46,590 nucleotides of DNA from Ophiothrix spiculata (GCA_000969725.1 JXSR01S017887.1); one strand, 5' to 3'. Shown: positions 21,649 through 33,460, counted from the first letter of the stretch. Made by a program: numbers and translations. Notes: a model not told the origin generated them from the sequence alone.

Positions 21649-22548
21649 NNNNNNNNNNNNNNNNNNNNNNNNNNNNNNNNNNNNNNNNNNNNNNNNNNNN
21701 NNNNNNNNNNNNNNNNNNNNNNNNNNNNNNNNNNNNNNNNNNNNNNNNNNNNNNNNNNNNNNNNNNNNNNNNNNNNNNNNNNNNNNNNNNNNNNNNNNNN
21801 NNNNNNNNNNNNNNNNNNNNNNNNNNNNNNNNNNNNNNNNNNNNNNNNNNNNNNNNNNNNNNNNNNNNNNNNNNNNNNNNNNNNNNNNNNNNNNNNNNNN
21901 NNNNNNNNNNNNNNNNNNNNNNNNNNNNNNNNNNNNNNNNNNNNNNNNNNNNNNNNNNNNNNNNNNNNNNNNNNNNNNNNNNNNNNNNNNNNNNNNNNNN
22001 NNNNNNNNNNNNNNNNNNNNNNNNNNNNNNNNNNNNNNNNNNNNNNNNNNNNNNNNNNNNNNNNNNNNNNNNNNNNNNNNNNNNNNNNNNNNNNNNNNNN
22101 NNNNNNNNNNNNNNNNNNNNNNNNNNNNNNNNNNNNNNNNNNNNNNNNNNNNNNNNNNNNNNNNNNNNNNNNNNNNNNNNNNNNNNNNNNNNNNNNNNNN
22201 NNNNNNNNNNNNNNNNNNNNNNNNNNNNNNNNNNNNNNNNNNNNNNNNNNNNNNNNNNNNNNNNNNNNNNNNNNNNNNNNNNNNNNNNNNNNNNNNNNNN
22301 NNNNNNNNNNNNNNNNNNNNNNNNNNNNNNNNNNNNNNNNNNNNNNNNNNNNNNNNNNNNNNNNNNNNNNNNNNNNNNNNNNNNNNNNNNNNNNNNNNNN
22401 NNNNNNNNNNNNNNNNNNNNNNNNNNNNNNNNNNNNNNNNNNNNNNNNNNNNNNNNNNNNNNNNNNNNNNNNNNNNNNNNNNNNNNNNNNNNNNNNNNNN
22501 NNNNNNNNNNNNNNNNNNNNNNNNNNNNNNNNNNNNNNNNNNNNNNNN
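21649..22548. other. Assembly gap, exactly 900 N
   Basis: Unresolved bases; the round number suggests an estimated gap size. It is flanked by two copies of the same repeat, a usual cause of assembly failure. Confidence 0.99.
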
Positions 22549-23030
22549 CCTGCTAACTCACTTTAGCTGGTCTATTCCTATTCCAAACCATTCTGTGCAC
22601 AGATCATGACAATGGCCAAATGTTCCAAACCCATGCCATGGCTCCCATCAACACCTGTCAGTGTTGTAGAAACCTGGATTGCCATGTTAAAAGGCAGCTA
22701 TTCTTGTGAAAAATCTAGACTAACATCATTCAATTTTGAGCCCTATAGGATGCTGTACACAAATGGGTTCAAAATTTAGCACTCTATTGACTCTACCTGC
22801 TACGCAAACTGCATCTGTAAGCTTACACTTGCTTCTGACAGAGCACTGGCTAGCATTAGCTCAGAGTCATCTAAAATCATGATTTTACTCACATTTACTT
22901 GAAAAAGAAGCTTTGAGTGAAGAATTTGGCTTAATTTTGCCAGTCCCAGACCTGAATTACCCCGTTGATCTCATTATTGCATGATCAAATGTTTACGGAC
23001 ACTGCTAGTGATGGGCTATTTGATATCGTG
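22549..23030. other. Sequence right of the gap, nothing recognised
   Basis: No open frame above 60 codons, no inverted ends, no match to other parts of the window. It could be internal sequence of a larger composite element bounded by the two flanking repeats. Confidence 0.4.
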
Positions 23031-23516
23031 AAGGATACGCATCGGTAAATACGTCCCCATTGACTTTACATGCAAAGTGGCCTGTCAATAAACGCCATTT
23101 TCTCAACTTAAAAGCGACTGGTTACCTTGTGCTTGGTCTCGATTGAAAGATAATGGACATATCTCTTCTACAAAATGAACAAAAATATATGGTCAAGGCA
23201 AAGTTTTCGAGATACGGCGCATCAAAGTCACGCGTCATTTTGAGTGCGCCCATGCCCATGGGTAAAATAGTGCAAGTGACAAGTGTTCTCCAAAAGTCAT
23301 AAAATTTCTTCAAAAATGATACAAACAAAATCATTACATCATGATTGATTAAATAAAAGTCCAATTAGCATGATAAACTGTAAAAATTTTGAGGAAAATA
23401 ATATTTTCTACATATTCTGAAATTAATTTTAGGCAACAATCACTTTCTGCCTGCCAACAGGCATTCTCAACCTAGCAGACGACTCTGCACAATTTATTTA
23501 CCGATGAGGTATCTTA
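23031..23516 (+). mobile_element. TIR element copy 2, about 486 bp
   Basis: Starts AAGGATACGCATCGGTAAATA and ends TATTTACCGATGAGGTATCTT, an imperfect inverted pair of about 21 bp. The left 410 bases match copy 1 at 21228 almost perfectly. No coding capacity beyond short frames. Confidence 0.75.
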
Positions 23517-23714
23517 AGTGTTAATAACTATTTGTAGCGCTCCATAAATAAAGTCTTAAATTAACAAGTTTACCTTGATAAAAGATATTTAAAATCAAGA
23601 TGTGAAGTATTATAATTTTCAAAGAGAGTACATTTTTAAGTCGATATTTATAAAAAAAAAATAGCTTAGAACATCCTAATGATTGGATATCGGTAAAATG
23701 ATTAATAAACCCCA

Positions 23715-24457
23715 TTTAAGGGGCCTGTTAAGGCTTTTTCCATAAATGTTTTTTGCTCTGTAACTCCGCAACGGATAATTAAATTCAAATAAAAGTATAC
23801 ATTTCTAGAAGCGAATGTGCATACTGAACATGATGGTCAGGTCATGTTTGGACCAAAATGCGTAATTTTGGACCTAGGGTCCAAAAATTTTGTTTTGGGC
23901 CCAAAATTTTACGGGAAAGCTAACTAAATTTGTCTTCGGTAAAAATTTTTACCAATTTAATTTTTAGAATCTAGAAAGCAATATATGGGATCGCTTTCTC
24001 AAATGTTTGATTTTTTTTCTTAGTTTTTTAGATATCACCAAAAATTGGTCCAAAAAATGTCAAAAATCCAACTTCTGACACCATTTTTGGCAAAATATGC
24101 CAAATTTTGACCTATTTTTGGCAATATTTCAAAAAATAAGATAAAAATCAAAAATTTGAGAAATACGTTCCCAGACATGGCTTTCTAGATTCTAAAAAGT
24201 AAAATGGTTTAAAATTTTACCAAAGCAAAATTTAGATAGCTTTCCCGTAAAATTTTGGGCCAAAAACATGATTTTTTGACCTTTTTTGGACCTTAGGGCA
24301 ATATTTTCACATTTTGGTCCAAAATTAAGCTGACCATCATGTTCAGTATGCAAATCCACTTCTAGAAATGTATACTTTGATTTGGATTTAATTGTCCGTC
24401 GCTGAGTTACAGTCCATAACGCATTTCTGAAAATGAAGGGTTGACAGGGCCCTTAAA
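23715..24457. mobile_element. Foldback element, copy 2 (complete)
   Basis: 743 bp with inverted ends TTTAAGGGGCCTGTTAA and TTGACAGGGCCCTTAAA. Nearly the whole element is an imperfect palindrome with GGACC and GGTCC motifs, TTCTAGATTCTAAAAAGT and GTTCCCAGACATGG. It is the same family as 2177-3015 and shows the empty state of the MITE inserted in that copy. Confidence 0.82.
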
Positions 24458-24729
24458 AGATGTGTTAAGTTCATTGTTGAGTTACTCCCTGTCGTCATCC
24501 AACCACATTGTGACAGTTTGATTTTTTTTCAGGTCGGGTCAGTAATATTCAGTTGTTGTTGCTGTTATTTCTTTCGTCGGCGGTGAACAAGTTTATTCTG
24601 TGATAAATCTGAAAGAGATCAAACAAAGATGGAAATGAATGTCGGTGGTATCAGGTTGAAATTGAGATTCAATAATTGACCGTCCGTTTTCAATACGGTT
24701 TTACATGCTGTGCGTTTTGAATCGGTATA

Positions 24730-25850
24730 ATGGTTTCATGCAAGGGTGATTCCTTTTATCCGGTCTATTTGCGGTGCGGTCCGGAAACGCATGCGTTTTG
24801 AATGCGTTTTGCCGTGCGGAAACTTTTCAAATAGAAAAGATGATGAAATGGGACAGCATTGAAAACGGACGCGGACAATCAATCTTGTGCTTTAAATTAT
24901 AAAACTATACCTGAACCCTTAAGGCCAGATTCCTTTTATCCGTTTGCGGCGCGGTTGCGGTGGGTTTTGCACTGTAATGGTACTGATAGTGATATAAATT
25001 AAAGCACACGATTGAATGGAGATGAATAGTATCAGGTTGGAAGCTGAGATTCAATTTTGTCCGTTCGCTTTTAACCCGGTTTCATTTCAGCATCTTCTCT
25101 ACTTGAAAAATTTCCGCATGACCAAAACGCAATCAACAATCAATCCAGGGACCGATTCAGGTAAACGCGTGGGTTTCCGGATAGCCGCACTACAAACGGA
25201 TCGCATGCGGAACACATGTGGAATCGTATTGAAAACGGACGGTCAAAATTGAATCTCAGCTTCAACCTGATCCAATTCCGATAGTCAGTCATGTGCTTTA
25301 AATTATACATTACAATTACCAGTACCTTTACAGTGCAAAACGCATAGCAACTGCACCGCAAACGGATAAAAGGAATCTGACCTTTAAGCTAAATATTCCT
25401 TTTATCCGTTTGTGGTGCGGTTGCGATGCGTTTTGCACTGTAAGGGTACTAGTAGTTGTATAATTTAAAGCATGTGATTGAATATATATGATCAGGTTTT
25501 CAATGCGATTCTGCATGCGTTTCGCATGCGTTGTGTTTTGAATCGATAATGGTTTTCAACGAGAGTGATTTCTTTTATTCGGCCCGTTTGCGGTGCGACT
25601 ATCCGGAAACCCATGCGTTTATTTCAATCGGTCCCTGGACCTTTTAATCCGTTTTGAATGCGTTTTAGCGGTGCAGAAACTTTTCAAATAGAAAAGATGA
25701 TGAAATGAGACAGCATTGAAAACGGACGCGGACAATTTATACCACTTCTAGTACCCTTAACGTGCAAAACGCACAACATCTATGACAACCACACCGTAAA
25801 GGGATAAAAAGATTCTAACCGTTAGGCTGGTAATGTATATACTCGTGAAT
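24730..25850. repeat. Nest of foldback repeats built on a TTTTATCCGTTTGCGG motif
   Basis: A block containing ATTCCTTTTATCCGTTTG, GGTGCGGTTGCG and GCGTTTTGCACTGTAA occurs forward near 24928 and 25395 and inverted near 25320-25380 and 25750-25815. A related forward block is at 24750. A second motif, GAAAACGGACG, marks inner arms. At least two foldback units (about 24926-25387 and 25396-25825) stand in tandem. GC-rich, CpG-containing motifs contrast with the surroundings. Short frames here are not genes. Confidence 0.8.
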
Positions 25851-26580
25851 ACTGACTGAAAGTTGCCTTCTGTATAATGTCGAGATAACGTATTACTTAC
25901 CTCCAGGGTTAGGAATTAACCAGGAATTCCAGCATTGCTTGCTTCTGCAGGTGGTGGTAAAAGTGACTATATTTAAAGATTCCAGCAGAGATGTCGAATC
26001 AGGGCTGTTTAGAATTGGTGCTGTCGGTGAACTATTGCTGCTGCTACTGACAAGGACTAAGGCCGGGTGCAGATTCCTCTATCGTATATTCATTGACCAG
26101 ATGCCATCAGTGACCTCAAGCAGGTCCTTGGGCTCTTTACGAGCCAGGGTGGGGGAGGTTCCCTAAATCTGGAGGTATGGTCCTGGGCCCTATAGACTGA
26201 TCGTTCAGCTGGTCCCTAAACGGACACTAGTTCTTAAAAAAACATTTTCCTTTTTCAACTATAATCACAAACGTTACAAAATTTGACCCTTCTGAAGTTT
26301 TATTTTATGCAAAATTTCCTTTCCAAAGCCTCATATTTGGCCAAATTGTATACCGTAGTTCTCTAGATAGCCAAATAACATCCATATACTTCAAATAGGC
26401 GACTGAAGTCCCCCGCCCCTTGAATAAATGCTGCGGCACGCCGTAAGAGTCGCATGATTAATATTTTACACAAGGGGGCCCTGAGTTTTAAGCTGGCCCA
26501 GGGCCCTTGGAAATCTAAATCCGGCAATGAACTGGGTGGGATGAGTAAAATTCGCAGGACCAACCATGGACTTCAACTTC
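25851..26580. other. Intergenic; fragment of foldback family 2 near 26058
   Basis: AAGGCCGGGTGCAGATTCCTCTATCGTATA at 26058-26087 (shown here in part: AAGGCCGGGTGCAGATTCC) matches the terminal repeat of the element at 37831. The rest, including short frames at 25939-26166 and 26363-26563, has no recognised content. Confidence 0.5.
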
Positions 26581-26703
26581 AATTTTAAAGAATATACCTG
26601 TATTCAACATCCCGGGAGATCTATATCATGTATAATGTAAAATAAATTCATAAAAAACTATTACCTTTAATCGTGACGATTAAACGTTACGGTAGCAATT
26701 TCA

Positions 26704-26990
26704 GTTACCATGGTTATGGAAACAGATGAAACAAGAGAATTGTGAAAAAAGTCAATTAGTTGATTAAACTTATTAGCATTAGATATTTATGAAGTGTCAG
26801 ATGTGCATATATGTTGAGACGCCATTGGTCAATCATTTCACTTTAACGGCTATACTGTGTGAGATTGCGTTGTTATGAATAATTACGAGGTACAGGGTGC
26901 GGCTGCATATAATAAGAGCTTGATTTTTAGGGTTTGCCAGATGCAGAGTGCGTAATGTATGGAGACATGTGAACGCCACCTGTATAGGTT
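26704..26990 (+). promoter_or_regulatory. Upstream module of receptor D: RFX-like palindrome, CCAAT, TATA-like box
   Basis: GTTACCATGGTTAT at 26704-26717, CCATTGG at about 26822, TATA-like GCATATAATAAG at 26905-26916, and then GGAGACATGTGAACGCCACC at 26961, shared with E where it is duplicated. Similarity to the E upstream region begins near 26585 and continues to the start codon. Function is inferred from conservation among paralogs. Confidence 0.5.
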
Positions 26991-27458
26991 GGAGCCTTTG
27001 ATATATAGTATCACATCAAGCGATCTAAACAGAACATACAGGGACCAATAAAACATCTTGTCGTCCAAACTTGTAACTTTATGAAGGGCAAGAAATCGAG
27101 GATATCAGTAAAGGTAATTTTCCAGCAACAGCTCAACATAATATATTCTATTCTAAACTTGGTACAGCTTTAAAATTCTGTTCGACTACCAGACACTTGT
27201 GTTTGCAGAACGGATAATTTTTTGGAACTATTTGCTGATAATAACATCTGAAATAACTAATCAGAAAACTTGTATCATCATTACAGATATCACAGGGAGC
27301 AAAGAGACATCTTGTAAACATGGTAAAAGTATATACACTTTGTTCATTACAATTTTGAAACAGTTTGTTAACACCGTTGAACACAGCTAATATTGCCTGA
27401 GTTTGTTTGAATTAAAAACCATTCTGAATTCGTTGCAACATTACACTATTCAACAAAA

Positions 27459-29981
27459 ATGCTGGTTTTAAAGGTCCACCAGCTGATTTTCTCAACGGTT
27501 CTTCAAACCATCTTTCAACTGCCATGCAATCTTGGGGAACTTGAAATATCTCCCCTCCCTGAATCGTATTGCTCCTTTGAGGATGTAGAGAATATGACCA
27601 ATCCGATCGGTGTATCTGTCTTCGGAATTCAGAATCACGCGTGTAGAGTGCACATCAAGCCAGCTTCTTCGTCACAAATAGTAATGTCTGTCGTTGCCCG
27701 CAACTATTTAGGTACAGATTATCTTTATGTGGAGCGAGCGGAAGAACTTGGTACGTGTTCCAATCGGTACCTTGCTTTCATGGAATCGTCTAAGCAGCCA
27801 TGCATGGTAAATTTAGGAAGTGAATCCATCAAACTGCATTTTCGGGGGAATATCTCTGTAGTTTTACAAGATGTAATGGTGAATGAGGACCGTCCTCTTG
27901 GATGCAATGATTATGTCAACTACAATGATGTCAACTACGATAATGAGGTAGGTGCCCTTAAGCTTGAAGGTCAGACGTCAAATTGCACCAAAGTAAATGG
28001 GTTTGGGTCAGTTATTTACTGTCATGAAACATATTTCAAGACTAAATGCAACCTACAATGTCTTAACAACTGCTCTTGCATCCTCACAGACAGACAAGTC
28101 TTCCACAATTGCTCACGAGGTTTAGGCAAGCCAAACATCACATTCCTTATTTTTCCAGATTTTATCTATAGTTTAGATTTCAGCAATAATGATATTCGAG
28201 CATTATCACAGGAAACATTTGTGTTTATTGGAAAACAAATCGAGTATCTCGATTTAAGCTTTAACCTCCTCAGATCCCTGCCACCTGATGTATTTTCTCA
28301 TCTTGCTAACTTACTTGTTTTGGTTTTATCTGACAATTCACTAGAAATATTAGATGTAAGAGTGTTTCAAAACTGTCACAATCTAATTGCACTTTTTCTA
28401 GATTACAACTTACTAACAACACTAAATGCAGGTTTATTTGATAACCTGCATAGATTGAAATACCTCTATCTGAATGGTAATGGACTGGTCACACTAGATG
28501 TGAATCTCTTTGCCAATTTGACCAACTTATCTATTCTTTGGCTACAATCCAACATGTTAACAGCACTAGGTGCAGGCACATTTGGTAATTTACACAAATT
28601 GGAATACCTCTCTCTCGATGACAATTCACTGACAGCGATAGGTGCAGGAATATTTGCAAGTACATACAGGTTAAAAAAGCTTTTAATTTCAAGAAACATA
28701 ATCATACGCTTAGAAGAGAGGACGTTCTCAAATCTGACCCATTTGGAAATACTATCAATAGCATCAAATCAGTTAGAATACGTGCCATTACATCTTTTCC
28801 GTGGTCTAAAAAGTCTTAGATATTTGTATTTAGAAGACAATAGACTTCAAACTATCCCTCTAATTGGTCATATGATACAACTCGAACTAATTGACCTGAG
28901 TGATAATCCATTAACTAAAATCACAAAACTTATGTTTTCAAGTTTTGCAAATAATACACAATACTATGTAGACAAACTTGAAATATGCATATGTTTCTTA
29001 GCTAATTCAACAACATGTTTTCACGCATTGGAACCATCCCCGTACATGACTTGTGAAAGGCTATTATCAATGACTTCAATACTTGTATTTACATGGGTTA
29101 TAGGGTTTAGTGCCATTTTTGGAAATTTGTTTGTGGTGTGCTGGAAACGATTTAAACAAAGAGCAGAAAATAGAGTGCAATCTCTTTTACTGTCCAATTT
29201 GGCAATGTCTGACCTCCTTATGGGCATCTACATGATAATAATCGCATCTGCTGATGTATACTATGGGGAATATTTCCCCATGAATGCCGAATATTGGAGA
29301 TCGGGTGCTGTGTGTAGAATAGCTGGTACTTTAGCCATTACTTCAAGTGAGGCATCTGTTTTGTTTGTAACGTTCATAAGTGTTGATCGATTCATCAAAA
29401 TTAAATTTCCACATAGTATTCGCAAATTTCGTGTGAAATCAACAAGAATGATAGCTACAATGGTGTGGTTATTTTCATTATCTCTTGGCTTAGTAGCTAC
29501 TATATTGGCTGATAGAAATGCAGACTTTTATGACAACTCCCATGTTTGCATTGGTCTTCCACTGACGCAAATGATACAAACGAAATTGCAAACACGTAAA
29601 GTTATTACCTTGACATCTATCTTGGATAATGATACAACAATGTTAAACAGCATTCCGTTATTGGAGACCAGTAACTGGAAAAAGTCGGGCCTTTATTTTT
29701 CAGTAGCTGTATTTGTTGTTTTAAACATGATCTGCTTCCTGATGATACTTGCATGCTACATAGGGATCATTATGACAGTAGCGTCAAGACCAGCTTTACG
29801 CCGTCAAATGACCAAAGAGTTTCGGTTGACACTAAAGGTCTCCGCCATAGTTTTGACAGACTTCTTCTGTTGGTTCCCGATCTGTCTGATGGGGATACTT
29901 GTACAAACTGGCTTAGTAGAGCTTCCCAGCTCGGTATTTGTATGGGTAGTGACATTTGTTTTGCCCATCAATCAGCCATAA
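27459..29981 (+). CDS. Receptor D: CUB-like/LRR/7TM GPCR, frame ends early inside TM7
   Basis: The longest open frame in the window, 840 residues from ATG 27459. Order: signal peptide; CUB-like domain (about 38-150); a short DVNY duplication near 153 shared with E; LRRNT (about 198-210); 11 LRRs; four-Cys hinge; TM1 (538-562) to TM6 with CWFP. TM3 ends SVDRFIKI. TM7 begins normally, but one T is missing near 29971 (CAATCAG against CAATTCAG in B and C), giving a TAA at 29979 just before the NPFLY motif. The lost tail is preserved in the next frame up to 30136. The 7TM domain resembles relaxin-family receptors; the ligand is unknown. A truncated TM7 would normally abolish signalling. Recent mutation, allele or base-calling error are all possible. 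Confidence 0.9.
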   Translation: MLVLKVHQLIFSTVLQTIFQLPCNLGELEISPLPESYCSFEDVENMTNPIGVSVFGIQNHACRVHIKPASSSQIVMSVVARNYLGTDYLYVERAEELGTCSNRYLAFMESSKQPCMVNLGSESIKLHFRGNISVVLQDVMVNEDRPLGCNDYVNYNDVNYDNEVGALKLEGQTSNCTKVNGFGSVIYCHETYFKTKCNLQCLNNCSCILTDRQVFHNCSRGLGKPNITFLIFPDFIYSLDFSNNDIRALSQETFVFIGKQIEYLDLSFNLLRSLPPDVFSHLANLLVLVLSDNSLEILDVRVFQNCHNLIALFLDYNLLTTLNAGLFDNLHRLKYLYLNGNGLVTLDVNLFANLTNLSILWLQSNMLTALGAGTFGNLHKLEYLSLDDNSLTAIGAGIFASTYRLKKLLISRNIIIRLEERTFSNLTHLEILSIASNQLEYVPLHLFRGLKSLRYLYLEDNRLQTIPLIGHMIQLELIDLSDNPLTKITKLMFSSFANNTQYYVDKLEICICFLANSTTCFHALEPSPYMTCERLLSMTSILVFTWVIGFSAIFGNLFVVCWKRFKQRAENRVQSLLLSNLAMSDLLMGIYMIIIASADVYYGEYFPMNAEYWRSGAVCRIAGTLAITSSEASVLFVTFISVDRFIKIKFPHSIRKFRVKSTRMIATMVWLFSLSLGLVATILADRNADFYDNSHVCIGLPLTQMIQTKLQTRKVITLTSILDNDTTMLNSIPLLETSNWKKSGLYFSVAVFVVLNMICFLMILACYIGIIMTVASRPALRRQMTKEFRLTLKVSAIVLTDFFCWFPICLMGILVQTGLVELPSSVFVWVVTFVLPINQP

Positions 29982-30136
29982 ATCCATTCCTTTATACCAT
30001 TGCTACAGTTATCAGTGACAGTAACATATGCTCAAGGAGGAAATCTACAGATGTACAAATGCAAATGAGAAGGCAAAACCAACATGTTGCTAGACCTGGT
30101 GATATGAATGAAGCCCTTCAAGATGAAAGACAATAA
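29970..30136 (+). pseudogene. Displaced C-terminal end of receptor D (TM7 end and tail)
   Basis: Reading one frame over from 29970 gives SAINPFLYTIATVISDSNIC and a basic cytoplasmic tail, matching receptor C, and ends with TAA at 30134. C continues five codons further (MTTPL) before its stop; in D the CAA codon has become TAA. It belongs to the coding sequence that starts at 27459 and is not a separate gene. Confidence 0.9.
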
Positions 30137-31059
30137 ATGACAACACCTCTTTAGGCTAAACATGTCAAGGATCCCTAACGTTACTGGACGGTTATAAGGG
30201 AGTTTGCATTTTCTTCGGAACGGGGTGGGTGCCAAATAAGAGGTAGTTTTTTTCCTGATCCATCCGAGAGTAGAAAACTTTATTACCCCCCTTATCAACA
30301 TAACCCATTATTTTGTGCCCCTCTCCTCCCCGCAACACATGCTTTAACTTTTGTATATTGCAGTGTTTGTTTGTTTTTCCTGCTACTGACTTTTGAGTAT
30401 GTTCTTACAATCACTACAGGGGTAATTTTGATGGGGATATGGCCCCTCAGCTTTGGAATCTTTTTGAAAATATGGGACCCAAATAGGTGCGATTTCATTG
30501 ATACTTAAACATAAAATATTAACATTTTTTATTCAAACGAGGATACTTTTTTATTACTTTGTGTGACCCAAACTTTAAATGAAATAATATTATGAACCCT
30601 TCTGTTTTCATATCAAAAAACCATGACCCCCCCGCCTAGTATATTTGTGGCCCACCTCTTTCTGAACAAAATGCCAGCCCCCTAAAAAGAAAGAATGTGA
30701 GTACAGTTGAGAGGTTAAGCGCTAGCCTGGAACAGGCTTGATGGGGATAATTTCCCGGAGGGGGTCTTTAAAAAAAAATTGAACGGGGATGCTCAAAGTA
30801 GACTTCAGAATTTTGACCATCTCTATACCTCAAAAAGCGTGATTTTATGACCCATATCTATACCATTTTTCTAGAAAAAGCACCCAATTTTGGGAAAACT
30901 TTGTGTGTTTTTTCGGCAAAATTTTTCTAAATACACCCAATTTTGCAATTGGGCGTATTGGGTCTGTGACGAAAACCAACCCATCAATATAACAAAAATT
31001 ACGAAAATGCACACCAAAACCCAAGACCACCCGGGGGCTAATTTGCGCCATTAATGGGT
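30137..31059. other. 3' flank of D and intergenic sequence, nothing recognised
   Basis: The first 45 bases match the 3' flank of C up to TTACTGGAC. Beyond that there are G-rich and C-rich phrases but no gene; short minus-strand frames (30032-31051) lack domains. Confidence 0.45.
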
Positions 31060-31248
31060 CAAATGTCCATTACGACATTAAGGGGTCAGTTTTAGAGTAT
31101 TACGACATCGCGACATTCAGGGGTATGTGTTTGAATATTTTACGACATTAAGGGTTGGAATTTTCTGAACATGATTTCGACAATTAGGGTCCGATTTTGA
31201 GGTGCTCTGACGAGCATGCGTACCACATTTTTCTTCGAGCGGCCCCCG
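31060..31248. mobile_element. Right half of foldback element (family of 12491-13306)
   Basis: Contains TTTTACGACATTAAGGGTTG, CGATTTTGAGGTGCTCTGAC and the terminus GAGCATGCGTACC...CGAGCGGCCCC, as at 13190-13306. Its other end was not identified. It stops about 30 bases before the start codon of relic F. Confidence 0.7.
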
Positions 31249-31277
31249 GGCAACATATTACAAATCATTCTGAAAAA

Positions 31278-31600
31278 ATGCTAAGTTCAAAGGTCCACAA
31301 TCTGATTTTCTTGTTGATTCTTAAAACCATCTTTCAACTGCCATGCAATCTTAGAGGACTTGAAATATCTCCCTTCCCTGATTTGTATAGTTCCTCAAGA
31401 ATTCAGAATCACGCACGCAGTCTACACATCTTCGTCACAAATCGTCTATTATTGCGGCAACATTTTGAGCACAAATTATCTTCATCTGGAGAGAGAATGG
31501 GAGAACTTGGTACGAGTTCCAATCGGTATCTTGCCCTATTGGACTTCAGTAACAAGATTTCGACCCATATTGAGGTTCGTAATATCGCGAGTGGACGAAG
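31278..31600 (+). pseudogene. Relic F: N-terminal fragment of an LRR-GPCR
   Basis: ATG 31278 begins MLSSKVHNLIFLLILKTIFQ, the family signal peptide, followed by LEISPFPDLY. About 30 codons of the CUB-like domain are deleted, then RIQNHARSLHI. Later frames keep pieces equivalent to GTDYLYLER and GTCSNRYLAFMD. Similarity ends near 31560-31600. No LRR or TM part follows. It lies 1.1 kb after D in the same orientation, so it is a truncated duplicate. Confidence 0.85.
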
Positions 31601-31841
31601 AACCCCTTAATAAATGCATTATACAAAGATAGTAACAAATGTATTATGGAATTACAATGAATTTATATCAATATGATGTATTTGTCCTATAAATGTGTGT
31701 TGTAAAATTACAAGTACGTTGAAATTTAGTTATATTATGGTTTTACGCATTTTGAACAGAAAATATGAAATATGTTTTTTTTTCAGATGGTAAATATGTA
31801 GGTAAAATTCTCTTTTTTTTCTGATATAGCATTGTATATGA

Positions 31842-32060
31842 GATGGTTCACCCCGAAAACGGGGACTTTGCGACAGAACACTTTCTAATCGGAAATTCAT
31901 GGAAATAGGCACCAAAAATAAAAGAATTAATAAGAATTTACAGCAGATATTCTGTTGTAAAATTGAATCGCCTTGATCAATTTCAACAAATAAGGAGCTT
32001 AGAAAATGCTATAACAGATGAAATGATAAAATCAAAATCATATGAACGGCTCCCATAAAT
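31842..32060 (-). mobile_element. MITE copy with TCACCCCGAAAACGGGG end (partial)
   Basis: Starts GATGGTTCACCCCGAAAACG and shares the interior (GACAGAACACTTT, TTCTGTTGTAAAATTGA, CCTTGATCAATTT) with the element at 33561-33811, which has the opposite orientation. Its right terminal repeat is degraded. Confidence 0.65.
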
Positions 32061-32362
32061 AGGGACTTCAGGTGATTTTTAAATTATACATCAAATTCTG
32101 TCAAAGGAATTTTAAATGAAACCAGGTGATCTAAGGAATCCAAAACCGTTTGAATTTTTCAAATCCGACCTTCCGCTGCAAAGTTATTGTACACCCACAC
32201 GTGCGCGGGGTATTTAAAGATGATTAGTTCCGAATGTTAAAGGGCTGATCAGCATTAAATTTGGGCAGAAATGAAGGCGCTAAAATTTCACCCAAATGAT
32301 CATTATTGTTGCCGCTTGTTGTTTAATTACATGTGTTTAAGCAGATATATTAAAAAAAAATA
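32061..32362. other. Intergenic, nothing recognised
   Basis: No coding region, repeat or motif identified. Confidence 0.4.
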
Positions 32363-33460
32363 TTGGGTGTGCATGGATGTCCACATAACTTGGTACTATG
32401 CTTAAGGTTGTATGCTTTATCTAGGCAATTCAATAGAGAATTGATATTACATAACAGATATCTGGCCATAATAAAATAAAGTCCGCTTTCTTACAAAAAA
32501 TAATGATATAAAACCCTATAGCTGGCATATATTGGCCAATAATTTTGCCACATTGACTTGAATGTATTTAGGCCTACTAACGTTGACAATATACCATTTA
32601 ACCTCAACTAAAAACTTATGCACGTATGTTGACATTGTTTTGGTTTTTGTAATTCGTAACAAATGACAGCAATAATGTGGCCTAATGATATAACTATGGG
32701 CCCATTAAATCAAACAAATCGAATCAACTCGAATCGATAGCATGACATCAAACCTTTTGACAATCGAACCTTGTTTATAACCTTGCATATTCTATTGAAA
32801 ATAGATCATCGTATTATGTTGAACATAGTCGAGCATTATATGGCTTTTTAGTTTTGTTCTGAACCCATCCCCTCCAAATATAATCTTACCATCACCAATA
32901 TGCGCTTGGTGACAGGAATAAAAAAATCACTATAGTAAAGCACGCCGAAAAACAAACTTTTGTTTTCAGTGTTGAATAGAGTCTCTAGTTTATAACTGTA
33001 ACTTTACTAGTGATTTTACGTCCATTTTTAAGGTCAAAATGACTACTAAAGACTACTTCGAAAAAGTTGACCCTTTTTGCCGAAACTTCATAATTTCATG
33101 ATGTTCGTGCAATTCGATTGATTTCAAACTTTGACAGATTGAAGGCTTGATACTTCTTATTGAATTACAAACAATATTGTATTAATATGCTGAGCTAATT
33201 TTGAATGATAATGTAACAAAACCGCGTTGTTTTGCCCGAAAATCCGGACGTGAATTACGACTCTGAGTTCGCCCTGTTTGAGCTGTGAATTGCCTGTTTT
33301 AAGTATCTACATTATCTACATTTTGTCTGATATACGCATTTGCATAATTTACTTACAAATTGAGCATTCCAATGAGGCAAAAATTACAATGTTGATGTAC
33401 CAAAAGAAAAATACGGTATTCTAATGTTCATGTTTTAGATTTTAGTTCACGATCTCAACG

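Noticed and set aside
21594-22556. Apparent 320-codon open frame
   Set aside because: It consists almost wholly of the 900-N gap; no real sequence supports it.
21228-23516. LTR retrotransposon with LTRs flanking the gap
   Set aside because: The right copy has inverted ends of a TIR element rather than TG...CA LTR ends, and no gag or pol sequence is visible; the gap prevents a final decision.
24730-25850. CRISPR-like array
   Set aside because: Repeats are long, of both orientations and irregularly spaced, in a eukaryotic context; they are foldback elements.
25939-26166. Short plus-strand frame before receptor D
   Set aside because: It includes a fragment of foldback family 2 and shows no domain.
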